From NCBI GenBank assembly GCA_963784175.1, contig CAWAQJ010000017.1, forward strand, positions 1 to 64,000: 64,000 nucleotides of DNA. The letters are read 5' to 3'. Made by a program: the position numbers and the translations under genes. The notes below the pieces were generated by a model. It made no database searches, had not been told where the DNA came from, and saw only the letters and a list, made by a program, of their open reading frames with translations. Origin of the DNA: JAIBJN01 sp963784175 (lineage in GTDB: Bacteria > Actinomycetota > Thermoleophilia > Gaiellales > Gaiellaceae). Positions 43,089 through 51,999 of this stretch are shown piece after piece; position 1 is the stretch's first letter; each line of letters begins with the position of its first letter.

Positions 43089-46000
43089 GTGACCCCCTCG
43101 GCCTCGACGACGGCGAGACCGCCGCGTCTCGTCTTGCGCTTTGCCGTCTACAGCGCGATCGCGCTCGCGCTCGCCTGGGTCGCAATTTTCTGGGTCGTCC
43201 GCCGTGAAGCCGAGGACCGCGCGGAACGACAGATCGAGACACGCACGAGCGAGGTGGCGACGCGGATCGCATCCGAGCTCACCGCAGCGGACTTCTCCGG
43301 CCCGGTTACGACCGAGCGACGGAAGGAGCTCGACGCCGCCATCGACCCCGAGCTCGTAGGAACGCTCCTGCGCTTCAAGCTCGTCAACGAGAGCGGCGTG
43401 GTCACGTATTCGACGGACCCGGAGATCATCGGCGGTCGAAGCGACTCCACCTCTTCGCTCCAGAGCGCGTTCGCAGGGGAGACGGTGCAGGAAGTCACGA
43501 CCCTCAATGCCGAAGGAGGGAGCGGCGAGAACGTGAAGGCCGTCGAGTCGTACGTTCCCGTCCACCTCGGCGAGAGCAAGGATCCGGCCGGGGTCTTCGA
43601 AGCGTACGTCGCCTATGACCCGGTCGCCGCCGACGTGCGCGAGACGGTCACGCCGATCGCGATCGCGCTCGCCCTGGCGCTCCTCCTCCTCTATGCAGCC
43701 CTCTTCCCGATCCTCCGGCAGGTCACCCGGGCGCTCGACAACCGGCACCGGCGGCTCGAGGAGCACGCCTCTGCACTGTCCACGGCGCTCGACGAGCGAC
43801 GCCGCGCCGAGGTCCGTCTGACCGAGGCCGAGCGCAACTACCGCAGCCTGGTCGAGCAGCTCCCGCTCGTCATGTACATCACCCGGCTCGACGAGACGAG
43901 CTCGTGCGTCTACATGAGCCCGCAGATCGAGGAGCTCACCGGCTACACGGCGCTCGAGTGCATGAGCGATCCGGCGTTCTTCGGAAAGATCCTCCACCCC
44001 GAGGACCGGGAGCGAACGCTCGAGGAACGGCGCCGCGCGGCGGAAACGGGCGAGTCGTTCGCGACCAAGTACCGCATCGTCGCCAAGGACAAGCACGAGG
44101 TCTGGATCCATGACGAGGTCACGGTCGCCAAGGACGAGTCGGGGCGACCGATCCACGCCCAGGGGTTCCTGGTCGACGTCACGCCCCAGGTGACCGCCAG
44201 GCACCAGCTCGAGGGACAGCACGCCGAGCTGGAGGCGCTCCACGAGACAGCCCTCGCGCTCATCGACGAGCTCGACGTCCAGAAGCTCCTCGAGCAGATC
44301 GCCCGGCAGGCCGGGGAGCTGATCGGCACGACCAACAGCTACGTCTATCTCCGTGACGACGACGAGCTCCGAGTCGCAGTCGGCACTGGAGTCTTCGCCG
44401 GCAACGTCGGCCACCGCCTCGCGAAGGGCGAGGCCCTCGCCGGCCGCGTCTGGGAGTCGGGCGAGCCACTCACGGTCGAGGACTACCAGGCCTGGGAGGG
44501 CCGCAAGTCGACCTACGACGGGATGCCCATCCACGGCGTCGCGGGGGTGCCCCTGCGCTCGCGCACCGAGGTCGTGGGCGTGCTCGGCATCGCACACAGC
44601 GAACGCGGCCGCGGCTTCGATCCCTCCGACATGGCGCTGCTCTCGCGCTTCGCCCACCTCGCCTCGCTCGCGCTCGAAAGCGCACGGCTCTACACCTCTG
44701 CCAAGGACGAGCTGGCCGAGCGCCGCCGCGCCGAGTCGGCAGTACGCGAGGCCGAGCTGCGCTACCGGACGCTCGTCGAGCACCTTCCGCTCGTCACGTA
44801 CATCAGCCCCGTCGAGGAGACGGTCGGCAACCTCTACGTCAGCCCGCAGGTTGAGGAGCTGCTCGGGTACCCGACCGAGGAGTGGGTGAAGAACCCGAAC
44901 CTGCTCTCGGACGCCGTGCACCCGGACGACCTCGAGCGCGTCCTCGCCGAGGCGGAGCACCTGCGTGAAACCGGTGAGCCGCTGCGCTCCGAGTACCGCT
45001 ACCTCACCGCGGACGGACGGACCGTGTGGGTGCTGGACGAGACGATCCTCGTCCGCGACGACGAGGGGACGCCGCTGTGGGTTCAGGGCTTCATCCTGGA
45101 CATCACCGAGCGACGCACCGCCGAGGAGACACGCGCTCGCCTGGCCGCGATCATCGAGTCCTCGGACGATGCGATCATGAGCGGTTCGCTCGACCTGCGC
45201 TTCACGAGCTGGAACGACGGCGCCGAGCGGATGTTCGGCTACACGGCCGACGAGGTGATCGGAAAGCCGATCACGCTGCTCATGCCGCCCGAGCGTCGCG
45301 ACGAGGCGCTGGGGCTCGTCGACCAGGTCGTCCAGGAGGCGCGCGTCGTCCAGCTCGAGACGGTCCGCCACCGGGAGGACGGCGCGGATGTCCACGTCGC
45401 GTTCACCTATTCGCCCATCCGCGACTCGGAGGGCAAGGTCGTGGGCCTCTCCGCCATCGGGCAGGACGTCACCGAGCGCAGGCGCGCCGAGGCCGCCATC
45501 CGCGAGAGCGAGGCCAAGTTCCGCGCCTTCGTCGAGACGACGGAGGAGTGGGTGTGGGCGAGCAACGCCGACAACGTCCACACGTACTCGAATCCGGCCG
45601 TCGAGCGGATTCTCGGCATCACGCCCGAGGAGCTCATGGGCCGCAACTGGATCGACTTCCTGGTCGAGGAGGACCGCGAGCAGGTGGCCGAGGCCATCGC
45701 CCAGCGCACGGTCGAGAAGACCGGCTGGTCGGGACTCGTCATGCGCTGGCAGCACGCCGACGGAAGCGTCCGCCATCTCGAGAGCAACGGAACTCCCGTC
45801 CTCGACGAGGACGGCGAGGTGATCGGCTGGCAGGGGACCGACCGCGACGTCACCCACCGCATTCAGGCCGAGCGCGACCGCGAGCGGCTGCTCGCCGTCG
45901 AGCAGGAGGCGCGCGCGTACGCCGAGGCCGCGCAGCGCGACCTGGCCGCCCAGAACGAGCGCCTGCGCGAGCTCGACCGCCTCAAGGACGAGTTCATCGC

Positions 46001-46697
46001 GCTCGTCTCGCACGAGCTGCGCACCCCGCTGACGTCCATCCGCGGATACACGGAGCTCCTCCTCGACGGAGAGGCCGGGAAGCTCACGGGCGACCAGCGC
46101 CAGTTCCTCGGGGTCGTGGAGCGCAACGCCCACCGCCTCCTGCACCTCGTCGGCGACCTCCTCTTCCTCGCCCAGGTCGAGGCCGGCAAGCTCGTGCTCG
46201 ACCTCGGCGCCCTCGACCTCGGAAACGTCGCGTCCGAGAGCGTCGAGACGGCTCGCCCCCAGGCCGAGGCGAAGGGCATCACGCTGACGCTCGCCACCGG
46301 CCCCGTCCCGCTGATCGCGGGAGACCGCGCGCGCATCGCACAGCTGCTCGACAACCTCGTCTCGAACGCGATCAAGTTCACGCCGGAGGGCGGGCGCGTC
46401 GACGTCCGCGTCCGTGCGCTCAAGAAGCAGGCAGTCCTCGAGGTCCGCGACAGCGGCATGGGAATCCCGGCAGGCGAGCAGGAGTTCCTCTTCCAGCGCT
46501 TCTTCCGCACGTCCACGGCAACCGAGCAGGCGATTCAGGGCACGGGTCTCGGGCTGGCCATCTCCAAGGCGATCGTCGAGGCCCACTCCGGGCGAATCAC
46601 CGTCGCCAGCGAGGAGGGCGAGGGCACCACGTTCCAGGTCAGCCTGCCGCTCCACCGGCACGCCGAGCTCCCCGAGCGGACGCAGGTGGCGTCGTGA
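43089..46697 (+). CDS. Membrane multi-PAS/GAF sensor histidine kinase
   Basis: The 1202-residue protein has a membrane helix near 18-37, an extracytoplasmic sensor of about 150 residues, and a second helix near 190-208. PAS domains lie near 250-370, 550-675, 680-800 and 805-930, with a GAF domain near 378-535. The dimerisation box has the phospho-His in LVSHELRTPLTSIRGY (His975), and the HATPase has LLDNLVSNAIKFTP near 1086 with DSGMGIP and GTGLGLAISKAIV. It is a large class I kinase integrating outside and inside signals. Its stop overlaps the start of the receiver gene (GTGA), which is its likely partner. Confidence 0.92.
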   Translation: MTPSASTTARPPRLVLRFAVYSAIALALAWVAIFWVVRREAEDRAERQIETRTSEVATRIASELTAADFSGPVTTERRKELDAAIDPELVGTLLRFKLVNESGVVTYSTDPEIIGGRSDSTSSLQSAFAGETVQEVTTLNAEGGSGENVKAVESYVPVHLGESKDPAGVFEAYVAYDPVAADVRETVTPIAIALALALLLLYAALFPILRQVTRALDNRHRRLEEHASALSTALDERRRAEVRLTEAERNYRSLVEQLPLVMYITRLDETSSCVYMSPQIEELTGYTALECMSDPAFFGKILHPEDRERTLEERRRAAETGESFATKYRIVAKDKHEVWIHDEVTVAKDESGRPIHAQGFLVDVTPQVTARHQLEGQHAELEALHETALALIDELDVQKLLEQIARQAGELIGTTNSYVYLRDDDELRVAVGTGVFAGNVGHRLAKGEALAGRVWESGEPLTVEDYQAWEGRKSTYDGMPIHGVAGVPLRSRTEVVGVLGIAHSERGRGFDPSDMALLSRFAHLASLALESARLYTSAKDELAERRRAESAVREAELRYRTLVEHLPLVTYISPVEETVGNLYVSPQVEELLGYPTEEWVKNPNLLSDAVHPDDLERVLAEAEHLRETGEPLRSEYRYLTADGRTVWVLDETILVRDDEGTPLWVQGFILDITERRTAEETRARLAAIIESSDDAIMSGSLDLRFTSWNDGAERMFGYTADEVIGKPITLLMPPERRDEALGLVDQVVQEARVVQLETVRHREDGADVHVAFTYSPIRDSEGKVVGLSAIGQDVTERRRAEAAIRESEAKFRAFVETTEEWVWASNADNVHTYSNPAVERILGITPEELMGRNWIDFLVEEDREQVAEAIAQRTVEKTGWSGLVMRWQHADGSVRHLESNGTPVLDEDGEVIGWQGTDRDVTHRIQAERDRERLLAVEQEARAYAEAAQRDLAAQNERLRELDRLKDEFIALVSHELRTPLTSIRGYTELLLDGEAGKLTGDQRQFLGVVERNAHRLLHLVGDLLFLAQVEAGKLVLDLGALDLGNVASESVETARPQAEAKGITLTLATGPVPLIAGDRARIAQLLDNLVSNAIKFTPEGGRVDVRVRALKKQAVLEVRDSGMGIPAGEQEFLFQRFFRTSTATEQAIQGTGLGLAISKAIVEAHSGRITVASEEGEGTTFQVSLPLHRHAELPERTQVAS

Positions 46698-47071
46698 ACG
46701 ACGTGCGCCCGCTCGTCCTCGTCGCAGACGACGATCCGGACATCCTCGCGCTCGTACGCTTCCGCCTCGAACGCGACGGCTATGAGGTGCTGTCGGCGCC
46801 CGACGGCGAGACGGCGCTGGACCTCGCCCTGGCCCGCACCCCGGACATCGCGGTGCTCGACGTGATGATGCCGCGGCTCGACGGCTACGAGGTGACCCGC
46901 CGCCTGCGCGAGCACGCCCCGACGACCGGGATCCCCATCATCCTCCTGACCGCGCGCGTGCAGGAGCCGGACCTCGAGCGCGGGTTCGACGCCGGCGCCG
47001 ACGACTACGTCACGAAGCCGTTCAGCCCGCAGGCGCTCGGCGAGCGCGTTCAGGCAGCACTGGGCTTGTAG
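46694..47071 (+). CDS. Single-domain response regulator
   Basis: The 125-residue protein is only a receiver: VLVADDDPDILALVRFRL, phospho-acceptor Asp in DIAVLDVMMPRLDGYEV, Thr in ILLTARV and Lys in DDYVTKPFSPQALGERV. There is no output domain, so it must act by protein contact or as a phosphate relay. GTG 46694 overlaps the large kinase stop, which marks it as the kinase partner. Its last 22 bp overlap the convergent OmpR-type regulator gene. Confidence 0.92.
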   Translation: MNDVRPLVLVADDDPDILALVRFRLERDGYEVLSAPDGETALDLALARTPDIAVLDVMMPRLDGYEVTRRLREHAPTTGIPIILLTARVQEPDLERGFDAGADDYVTKPFSPQALGERVQAALGL

Positions 47072-47742
47072 CGGTAGCCAAAGCCGCGAACCGTCTCGAT
47101 GGCGGTTCCGTCGGCACCGGCGCCCTCAAGCTTGCGGCGGAGATAGCCCACGTAGAGCTTGACCTGGTCGCGGGACGCGCCGAACGAGTCGCCCCACACC
47201 AGCTCGAGTACCTGGTCGTGCGAGAGAAGCTGGCCCGGATGCCGGACGAAGGCCGCCAGCAGGCGGAACTCGAGCGGCGTCAGGGCGACCTCGGTGCCGT
47301 TGACTGCCACGCTTCGCTGCGCGAAGTCCACGGTCAGAAGCGCGTCCGCGTAGGTCTCGCGAGTCTCGGCCCGGCTTCCGGCCCGGCGGAGCATGGCCTC
47401 GATACGGGCGAGCAGCTCCTGCCGGCCGAACGGCTTGGTGACGTAGTCGTCGGCGCCCGCCTTGAGGCCGCGCACCTTCTCCAGCTCGGCCGCCCGGGCG
47501 GTCAGCATCGCCACCGGCACGTCGGAAAGGTCGCGGATGCGCTCGAGCGTCTGCCAACCATCCAGCTCGGGCATCGAGACGTCCAGGAGGACGGCGTCCG
47601 GCGGCGTCGCGTAGAACGCCCGCAGCGCATCCTTGCCGTTGGAGGCCTCGGTCACCTGGTAGCCCTGACGCTCCAGGAGCTCGCGAACGAGGCCGCGGAT
47701 GTCCGCGTCGTCGTCGACGACGAGCACGTGCGCGCGTGTCAT
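47050..47742 (-). CDS. OmpR/PhoB-family response regulator
   Basis: The 230-residue protein has a receiver (HVLVVDDDADIRGLVRELL; acceptor Asp in DAVLLDVSMPELDG; AMLTARA; DDYVTKPFGRQELLARI) and a winged-helix DNA-binding domain (VALTPLEFRLLAAFVRHPG; LVWGDSFGASRDQVKLYVGYLRRK in part; VRGFGYRYKP). ATG 47742 begins MTRAHVLVVDDD with AAGGAG upstream. OmpR-type regulators bind tandem direct repeats with 11-bp spacing. Such a repeat, CATACCG at 48270 and 48281, lies 0.5 kb away in the promoter region of the degenerate receivers. Confidence 0.92.
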   Translation of the reverse strand: MTRAHVLVVDDDADIRGLVRELLERQGYQVTEASNGKDALRAFYATPPDAVLLDVSMPELDGWQTLERIRDLSDVPVAMLTARAAELEKVRGLKAGADDYVTKPFGRQELLARIEAMLRRAGSRAETRETYADALLTVDFAQRSVAVNGTEVALTPLEFRLLAAFVRHPGQLLSHDQVLELVWGDSFGASRDQVKLYVGYLRRKLEGAGADGTAIETVRGFGYRYKPSAA

Positions 47743-47827
47743 GCGGGCTCCTTTCCAGACAACGAGGACGACCCCTTCCTGGGAAGGATCCGCGCACAGG
47801 CCATGACCTGACTCTAGATGCAGAGCG

Positions 47828-48172
47828 CTAGGGGCGCTCGCCCGAAACGCCCACGGCCTTCTCCACGGCGGCACGGAGCTCGTCGAGCGAGAAGGGCTTG
47901 AGCACATACGCCACCGGCCGCAGCTCGTGCACGGCGAGCTCCGGCGGCTGGATGCTCACGACGACGACCGGCACCGGAGGCGAGGCCGAGCCGAGGACCT
48001 TCGCGAGCGCGATCACCCGCTGACCCATGCTCGGCTCGAAGAGCATCACGTCGACGTCCGGCAGCTCCGAGCCGGGGCGGTAGAGCACGGCCTCGTGACC
48101 CGAGGCCGCGACTGCACGCTGGATCAGCGCGAGGGCGTCCGGGTCAGGCTCGGCGACGAGGATGCGAGCCAT
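47828..48172 (-). CDS. Degenerate receiver protein, phospho-acceptor Asp replaced by Glu
   Basis: This 114-residue protein has the receiver fold pattern: ILVAEPDPDALALIQRAV, then VDVMLFEPSMG where Glu46 stands at the phospho-acceptor place, VVVVSIQPPEL at the Thr strand, and VAYVLKPFSLDELRAAVE with the conserved Lys. Glu there often mimics a phosphorylated Asp, so it may be a constitutive or phosphate-independent signalling module. It diverges from a paralogue at 48330 with the same substitution. No output domain is present. Confidence 0.78.
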   Translation of the reverse strand: MARILVAEPDPDALALIQRAVAASGHEAVLYRPGSELPDVDVMLFEPSMGQRVIALAKVLGSASPPVPVVVVSIQPPELAVHELRPVAYVLKPFSLDELRAAVEKAVGVSGERP

Positions 48173-48255
48173 CCGAGCGGACTAGCCGATCTCATCCGTC
48201 TGGTTCGCGGCCTTCCAAATCATGGAAACAACACTATGACCTGAAACCCGAAAGA

Positions 48256-48290
48256 GCGTACACAACGGTCATACCGCTTCCATACCGACT
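48256..48290. promoter_or_regulatory. 11-bp-spaced direct repeats between the divergent receivers
   Basis: CATACCG occurs at 48270-48276 and 48281-48287, one helical turn apart, inside GGTCATACCGC and TTCCATACCGA. Direct repeats with an 11-bp period are the normal target of OmpR/PhoB regulators. The region is noticeably richer in A and T than its surroundings, as expected for a promoter. The actual -10 and -35 boxes are not clear. Confidence 0.45.
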
Positions 48291-48329
48291 CCCGGCGAAA
48301 TCCCCCCGATCGAGTCCGATGGTGAGTGT

Positions 48330-48680
48330 GTGAAAGTCATGATCTGTGAGCCCCACGCGGAGGTCCGAGCACTGCTCGGCCACGTCGTATCCCGTTTGGG
48401 CTTCGAGCCCGTTTATGCGGATATGCGCAGCGGCGGAGCACTCGCGGATGCAGACGTCGACGTCCTGCTCATCGAGCCGGCCGACCCCACGGCCTTGTCG
48501 ACGGCGCGTGCGCTGAGGCTCCGCCGCAGAGAGCTTCCCATCATCTGCGCCAGCATCTATCCCGATTCGCCCGGTGCTGAGCGCCTTCGCCCCCTCGCGT
48601 ACCTGATGAAGCCGTTCGCGCTCGTCGAGCTCGAGCGCGCGCTTCTCTCGGCCGTCGAGAGCAACGTCGCCCGGACCTAG
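48330..48680 (+). CDS. Degenerate receiver protein, second copy with Glu at the acceptor site
   Basis: The 116-residue protein starts at GTG with VKVMICEPHAEVRALLGHVV. Its strand 3 reads VDVLLIEPADP, with Glu49 at the acceptor position, and it retains LAYLMKPFALVELERAL with the conserved Lys. It lacks an output domain. The shared EP at strand 3 and LRPxAYxxKPF near the end show it is a paralogue of the protein at 47828. The pair is transcribed divergently from one 157-bp region. Confidence 0.75.
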   Translation: MKVMICEPHAEVRALLGHVVSRLGFEPVYADMRSGGALADADVDVLLIEPADPTALSTARALRLRRRELPIICASIYPDSPGAERLRPLAYLMKPFALVELERALLSAVESNVART

Positions 48681-48705
48681 CCGGGTTCTGGCTCCTTAAC
48701 GACCA

Positions 48706-48729
48706 CGAGCTGCTCAGAGAAGCAGCTCG
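48706..48729. terminator. Inverted repeat after the second degenerate receiver
   Basis: CGAGCTGCT pairs perfectly with AGCAGCTCG around a six-base loop (CAGAGA). It lies 25 bp after the receiver stop in the convergent gap before glnA. There is no long T run, so a stem-only terminator is likely. Confidence 0.5.
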
Positions 48730-48751
48730 CAGTCGGCCGTCAGTCAGTCCC

Positions 48752-48770
48752 CCGCTTCTAGGAGAAGCGG
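48752..48770. terminator. Inverted repeat downstream of glnA
   Basis: CCGCTTCT pairs perfectly with AGAAGCGG around a three-base loop. It lies 38 bp past the glnA stop (minus strand) and may end glnA transcription, or act in both directions with the neighbouring repeat. Confidence 0.5.
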
Positions 48771-48807
48771 CGACACCGCTGTCCATGTTACGCCTCGTGA
48801 CAGCGAG

Positions 48808-50163
48808 TTACAAGACCGCGAGGTACTTCTCCAGCTCCCAGGGCGTGAGCTGCACCCGGTACTCGTCCCACTCCTGCCGCTTGAGCTTCACGTAGGCGTC
48901 GAAGATGTGGTCGCCGAGCGCCCGGCGGACCAGGTCCGAGCCGGCGAGCTCGTCGATCGCCTCGCCCAGGGTCTCGGGCAGCGCGACGATGCCGCGCTCC
49001 TTCCGCTCCTCCGCGCTCAGCTTGTAGAGGTTGCTCTCCATCGGCGCTGGGAGCTCGTAGCCCTTCTCGATCCCCTCGAGCCCCGCGTGCAGAAGGCAGG
49101 CGAAGGTGAGGTACGGGTTGCAGGCCGGGTCCGGGCACCGGATCTCGGCGCGCGTCGCCTGCTCGTTGCCGGGCTTGTAGAGCGGGATGCGGATCAGGGC
49201 CGAGCGATTGCGTCGCGACCAGGCGGAGTAGACGGGCGCCTCGTAACCGGGGACGAGCCGCTTGTACGAGTTGATCCACTGGGCGAAGATCGCCGAGATC
49301 TCGCGGGCATGCCTGAGCTGCCCCGCGATGAAGCCCTTGCCGACCTCCGAAAGGCTCCACTCGTCGTCCGCGTCGAAGAACGCGTTCTTCCCGTCCGAGA
49401 AGAGCGACTGGTGAGTGTGCATCCCCGACCCGTTCTCGCCGAAGATCGGCTTCGGCATGAACGTCGCGTGGTAGCCCGCCTTCTTGGCGATCTCCTTGAC
49501 GACCAGCCGGTACGTGATCGTGTGGTCGGCCATCGAGAGCGCGTCGGCGAACTGCATGTCGATCTCGTGCTGGGACGGGCCGACCTCATGGTGGACGTAC
49601 TCGATCGGGATCCCCATCGACTCGAGCGCGCGCACGGTGTCGTGGCGCAGATCGCTCGCGGCGTCCATGGTCGTCATGGCGAAGTAGCCGCCCTCGTCGA
49701 GGGTCTCCGTGCTGTCGTCCGACTTGAAGAGGAAGTACTCGAGCTCCGGGCCGACGTTGAAGGTGTCGAAGCCCATGCTCTCCATGCGCTCGAGCGCGAG
49801 GCGGAGGACGTGGCGCGGGTCGCCCATGTACGGCCGGCCGTCCGGGGTGACGACGTCGCAGATCATCCGCGCCACCTTGTGACCGCCGTTGGGCATGAGC
49901 TGGAAGGTCGCAGGGTCGGGGATGGCGACCATGTCCGACTCCTCGATCGCGTTGAAGCCTGTGATCGACGATCCGTCGAACCCCATGCCGTCGTCCAACG
50001 CCCCCTCGATCTCGGGCACGGTGACCGCGAAGCTCTTCAGGTGGCCCTCGATGTCCGTGAACCACAGATGGACGAAGCCCACGTCCTCGTCCTTGATCCG
50101 CTTCAGTACCTCCTTGCGCGCGGCCGGGTCGCTCGTCGCCCTGCCGGTCTCGACCTGCGCCAT
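48808..50163 (-). CDS. glnA: Glutamine synthetase, type I (GSI-alpha-like)
   Basis: The 451-residue enzyme has MGFDGSSITGFNAIEESDM near residues 59-77, NVGPELEYFLFK (metal Glu), VHHEVGPSQHEIDMQF, FMPKPIFGENGSGMHTHQS and RIPLYKPGNEQATRAEIRCPDPACNPYL in part. It joins ammonia to glutamate using ATP. The length and absence of the inserted loop fit GSI-alpha, which is usually not adenylylated. A NLYKLS segment exists, but not the NLYDLP consensus. The gene follows the ABC permease on the same strand after a 100-bp gap with a hairpin. Confidence 0.93.
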   Translation of the reverse strand: MAQVETGRATSDPAARKEVLKRIKDEDVGFVHLWFTDIEGHLKSFAVTVPEIEGALDDGMGFDGSSITGFNAIEESDMVAIPDPATFQLMPNGGHKVARMICDVVTPDGRPYMGDPRHVLRLALERMESMGFDTFNVGPELEYFLFKSDDSTETLDEGGYFAMTTMDAASDLRHDTVRALESMGIPIEYVHHEVGPSQHEIDMQFADALSMADHTITYRLVVKEIAKKAGYHATFMPKPIFGENGSGMHTHQSLFSDGKNAFFDADDEWSLSEVGKGFIAGQLRHAREISAIFAQWINSYKRLVPGYEAPVYSAWSRRNRSALIRIPLYKPGNEQATRAEIRCPDPACNPYLTFACLLHAGLEGIEKGYELPAPMESNLYKLSAEERKERGIVALPETLGEAIDELAGSDLVRRALGDHIFDAYVKLKRQEWDEYRVQLTPWELEKYLAVL

Positions 50164-50192
50164 ATGAACCTCCTCTTAAACGCAAACAGCCC

Positions 50193-50210
50193 CGGGCGGA
50201 CATCCGCCCG
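50193..50210 (-). promoter_or_regulatory. Leader hairpin upstream of glnA
   Basis: On the minus strand CGGGCGGA pairs perfectly with TCCGCCCG around two bases. It is followed by GGGCTGTTTGCGTTTAAG and the AGAGGAGG ribosome site 30 bases before the ATG. It could be a terminator-like attenuator or a simple 5' structure. A longer pairing, GGCCTCGT with ACGAGGCC, flanks it upstream. Confidence 0.5.
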
Positions 50211-50263
50211 AGGCCTCGTCGCCTCGAATGACGGTCGGAGTTTACACGAGGCCCAGGCTCCGT

Positions 50264-51097
50264 CTACCCCGAGCGCTTCAGCTTGCCGTGGCGCTTGGCA
50301 TAGCGCTCGCCCTGGCCGAAAACGGCGAGCCCGGCGGGGATCGAGACCACGCCGATGACGATCAGAGGCCAGATCTCGTCCGTGAGCTCGGAGAGGCCGT
50401 CACCCTCGAGGATGGCATCGCGCACGCCTTCGAGCGCATACGTCGCCGGCGAGATCGTCGCAATCCACTGCATCCATTCAGGGAGGACGGTCACCGGGTA
50501 GTAGACGCCCGAGACGACGAGCAGGATCCCCTGTGCGATGAACCCGAGCTGCGTCCCTTTCTCCGGGGAGATGAGCGGCAGGACCGACGTCATCATCCCG
50601 ATCCCGACGAACGAGATCGACGCGACCGCGAGCACGACGAGCGCCGCGGCGAAGTTCGCGCCCGGAAGCGAGAGGTCGAAGAAGAACGCGACCACCGAGA
50701 AGAGCAGCACCGACTGCACGAGCCCGTACGCGATGGCGAAGAGGCCCATCCCCGCCAGGTGCACCGGGCGCGAAAGCGGCGCCATGAACGTGTACTCGAT
50801 CGTCCCCTCCCAGCGCTCCCAGGCGACGGTCTCCGTGAGGATCTCGAAGATCATCCCGAGATAGGCCCAGATGACGGCGCCGATCAGGAGCACGGCCGTC
50901 ATCCGCTCGACGTCGATCTGCCCGCCGGAGGCCTCGACACCTTCGGCGATGAAGACGATCGTGAGCGTGTTGGCGACCGTCCAGAGGAAGAACGCAACCT
51001 CCCACCAGACGTAGCGGCGGATGAGGTACGTGTTGCGCTCGACGACGCCGACGAGGCCGACGAGCTCGGTGCGGAGTACGTGCGTCGTGGCTCTCAT
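50264..51097 (-). CDS. ABC-2 type transporter permease
   Basis: The 277-residue protein has about six membrane helices and an ABC-2 layout: WWEVAFFLWTVANTLTIVFI, MTAVLLIGAVIWAYLGMI, GTIEYTFMAPLSRPVHLAGMG (the characteristic coupling region), VLAVASISFVGIGMMTSVL, LGFIAQGILLVVSGVYYPVTVLP and a last helix near 250. It forms the channel of an exporter for a drug, lipid or polysaccharide-like substrate. The ATG overlaps the ATPase stop (ATGA), so the two subunits are made together. Confidence 0.9.
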   Translation of the reverse strand: MRATTHVLRTELVGLVGVVERNTYLIRRYVWWEVAFFLWTVANTLTIVFIAEGVEASGGQIDVERMTAVLLIGAVIWAYLGMIFEILTETVAWERWEGTIEYTFMAPLSRPVHLAGMGLFAIAYGLVQSVLLFSVVAFFFDLSLPGANFAAALVVLAVASISFVGIGMMTSVLPLISPEKGTQLGFIAQGILLVVSGVYYPVTVLPEWMQWIATISPATYALEGVRDAILEGDGLSELTDEIWPLIVIGVVSIPAGLAVFGQGERYAKRHGKLKRSG

Positions 51098-51885
51098 GCG
51101 CCTTCGACCTCCTCCTCGTCCTCGATCGCCTTCCCGGTCGCGGCGAAGAAGACCTCCTCGAGCGTCGCAGCGCCGTAGCGCGCCTTGAGCTCCGGGGCGG
51201 GGGCGAGGCATACGAGCCGGCCTCGGGCGAGGATCCCGATCCGGTCGGCGAGCGCCTCCGCCTCGTCGAGGTCGTGCGTGCAGATGAGGACGGTCGCGTC
51301 GTGCGTCACGCGCATCTCGCGGATGAACTCGCGCACCTCGAGCCGCGAGCGCGGGTCGAGCCCGGTGGTCGGCTCGTCGAGCAGGAGAAGCACCGGCGAG
51401 GTGAGGAGCGCTCTCGCGAGCGCGACCTTCTGCTGCATGCCGCGGGAGAGGTTCTCCATCGGCTCGCCGCGGCGGTCGACCGGGAAGCCGACGCGCTCGA
51501 GGATCTCGGGGATCCGCGGCCCCGTCTGGCCTGGCGTCATCCCGTAGAAGCGCGCGGCGTAGGCCAGGTTCTCGGCCGAGGACATCTTCTTGAAGAAGGA
51601 GGCTTCGACCGACACGCGGTTGACGAGCCTGCGCACGCCGCGAGGGTCGTCCGAGATCTCGTGCCCGAAGATGCTCGCCGTCCCGCCGTCGGCGAGGAGG
51701 AGCGTCGAGAGCAGGCGGACGAGGGTGGACTTCCCCGACCCGTTCTGGCCCAGGACCGCGACGCACTCGCCGCGCTCGATCGTGAACGAGACGTCCCGCA
51801 GCGCAGGCACGCGCTCACGGCGCAGGCGGCGCCCGTCGCGGCGAAGAAAGTCCTTGCGAAGATCGGAAACGCGAACGGCGGTCAT
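51094..51885 (-). CDS. ABC-2 type transporter ATPase
   Basis: The 263-residue ATPase has Walker A GQNGSGKST near residue 48, signature LSRGMQQKVALARAL, Walker B LLLLDEPTTGLDP and the H-loop LICTHDLDEAEAL. SRGMQ instead of SGGMQ is common in DrrA-like exporters. It energises the permease encoded next. I chose ATG 51885 (MTAVRVSDL) because AGGAG sits seven bases upstream. The in-frame ATG at 51891 is almost touching that site. A terminator-like hairpin lies 39 bp upstream. Confidence 0.92.
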   Translation of the reverse strand: MTAVRVSDLRKDFLRRDGRRLRRERVPALRDVSFTIERGECVAVLGQNGSGKSTLVRLLSTLLLADGGTASIFGHEISDDPRGVRRLVNRVSVEASFFKKMSSAENLAYAARFYGMTPGQTGPRIPEILERVGFPVDRRGEPMENLSRGMQQKVALARALLTSPVLLLLDEPTTGLDPRSRLEVREFIREMRVTHDATVLICTHDLDEAEALADRIGILARGRLVCLAPAPELKARYGAATLEEVFFAATGKAIEDEEEVEGA

Positions 51886-51923
51886 CGGCATGCTCCTTCA
51901 AAGTCGAGTCGAACGCAGGGGCT

Positions 51924-51953
51924 AAAAAGCGGCGCCCCTAGGAGGGGGACCGC
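51924..51953 (-). terminator. Terminator-like hairpin in the ABC operon leader
   Basis: On the minus strand GCGG-T-CCCC pairs with GGGG-CG-CCGC around a short loop and is followed by TTTTT (51928-51924). It lies between the presumed promoter region and the ABC ATPase start, so it would act as an attenuator. It may instead end an antisense transcript. Confidence 0.5.
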
Positions 51954-51999
51954 GACACCTGGTGTCTCAGACTCTGTTGAATCGCACGCTGCCGCCGAG

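Noticed and set aside
43044..46661. A 1205-residue open frame on the minus strand.
   Set aside because: It is the antisense shadow of the multi-PAS kinase in GC-rich sequence; its translation has no domain motifs, while the plus strand has PAS, GAF, HisKA and HATPase domains.
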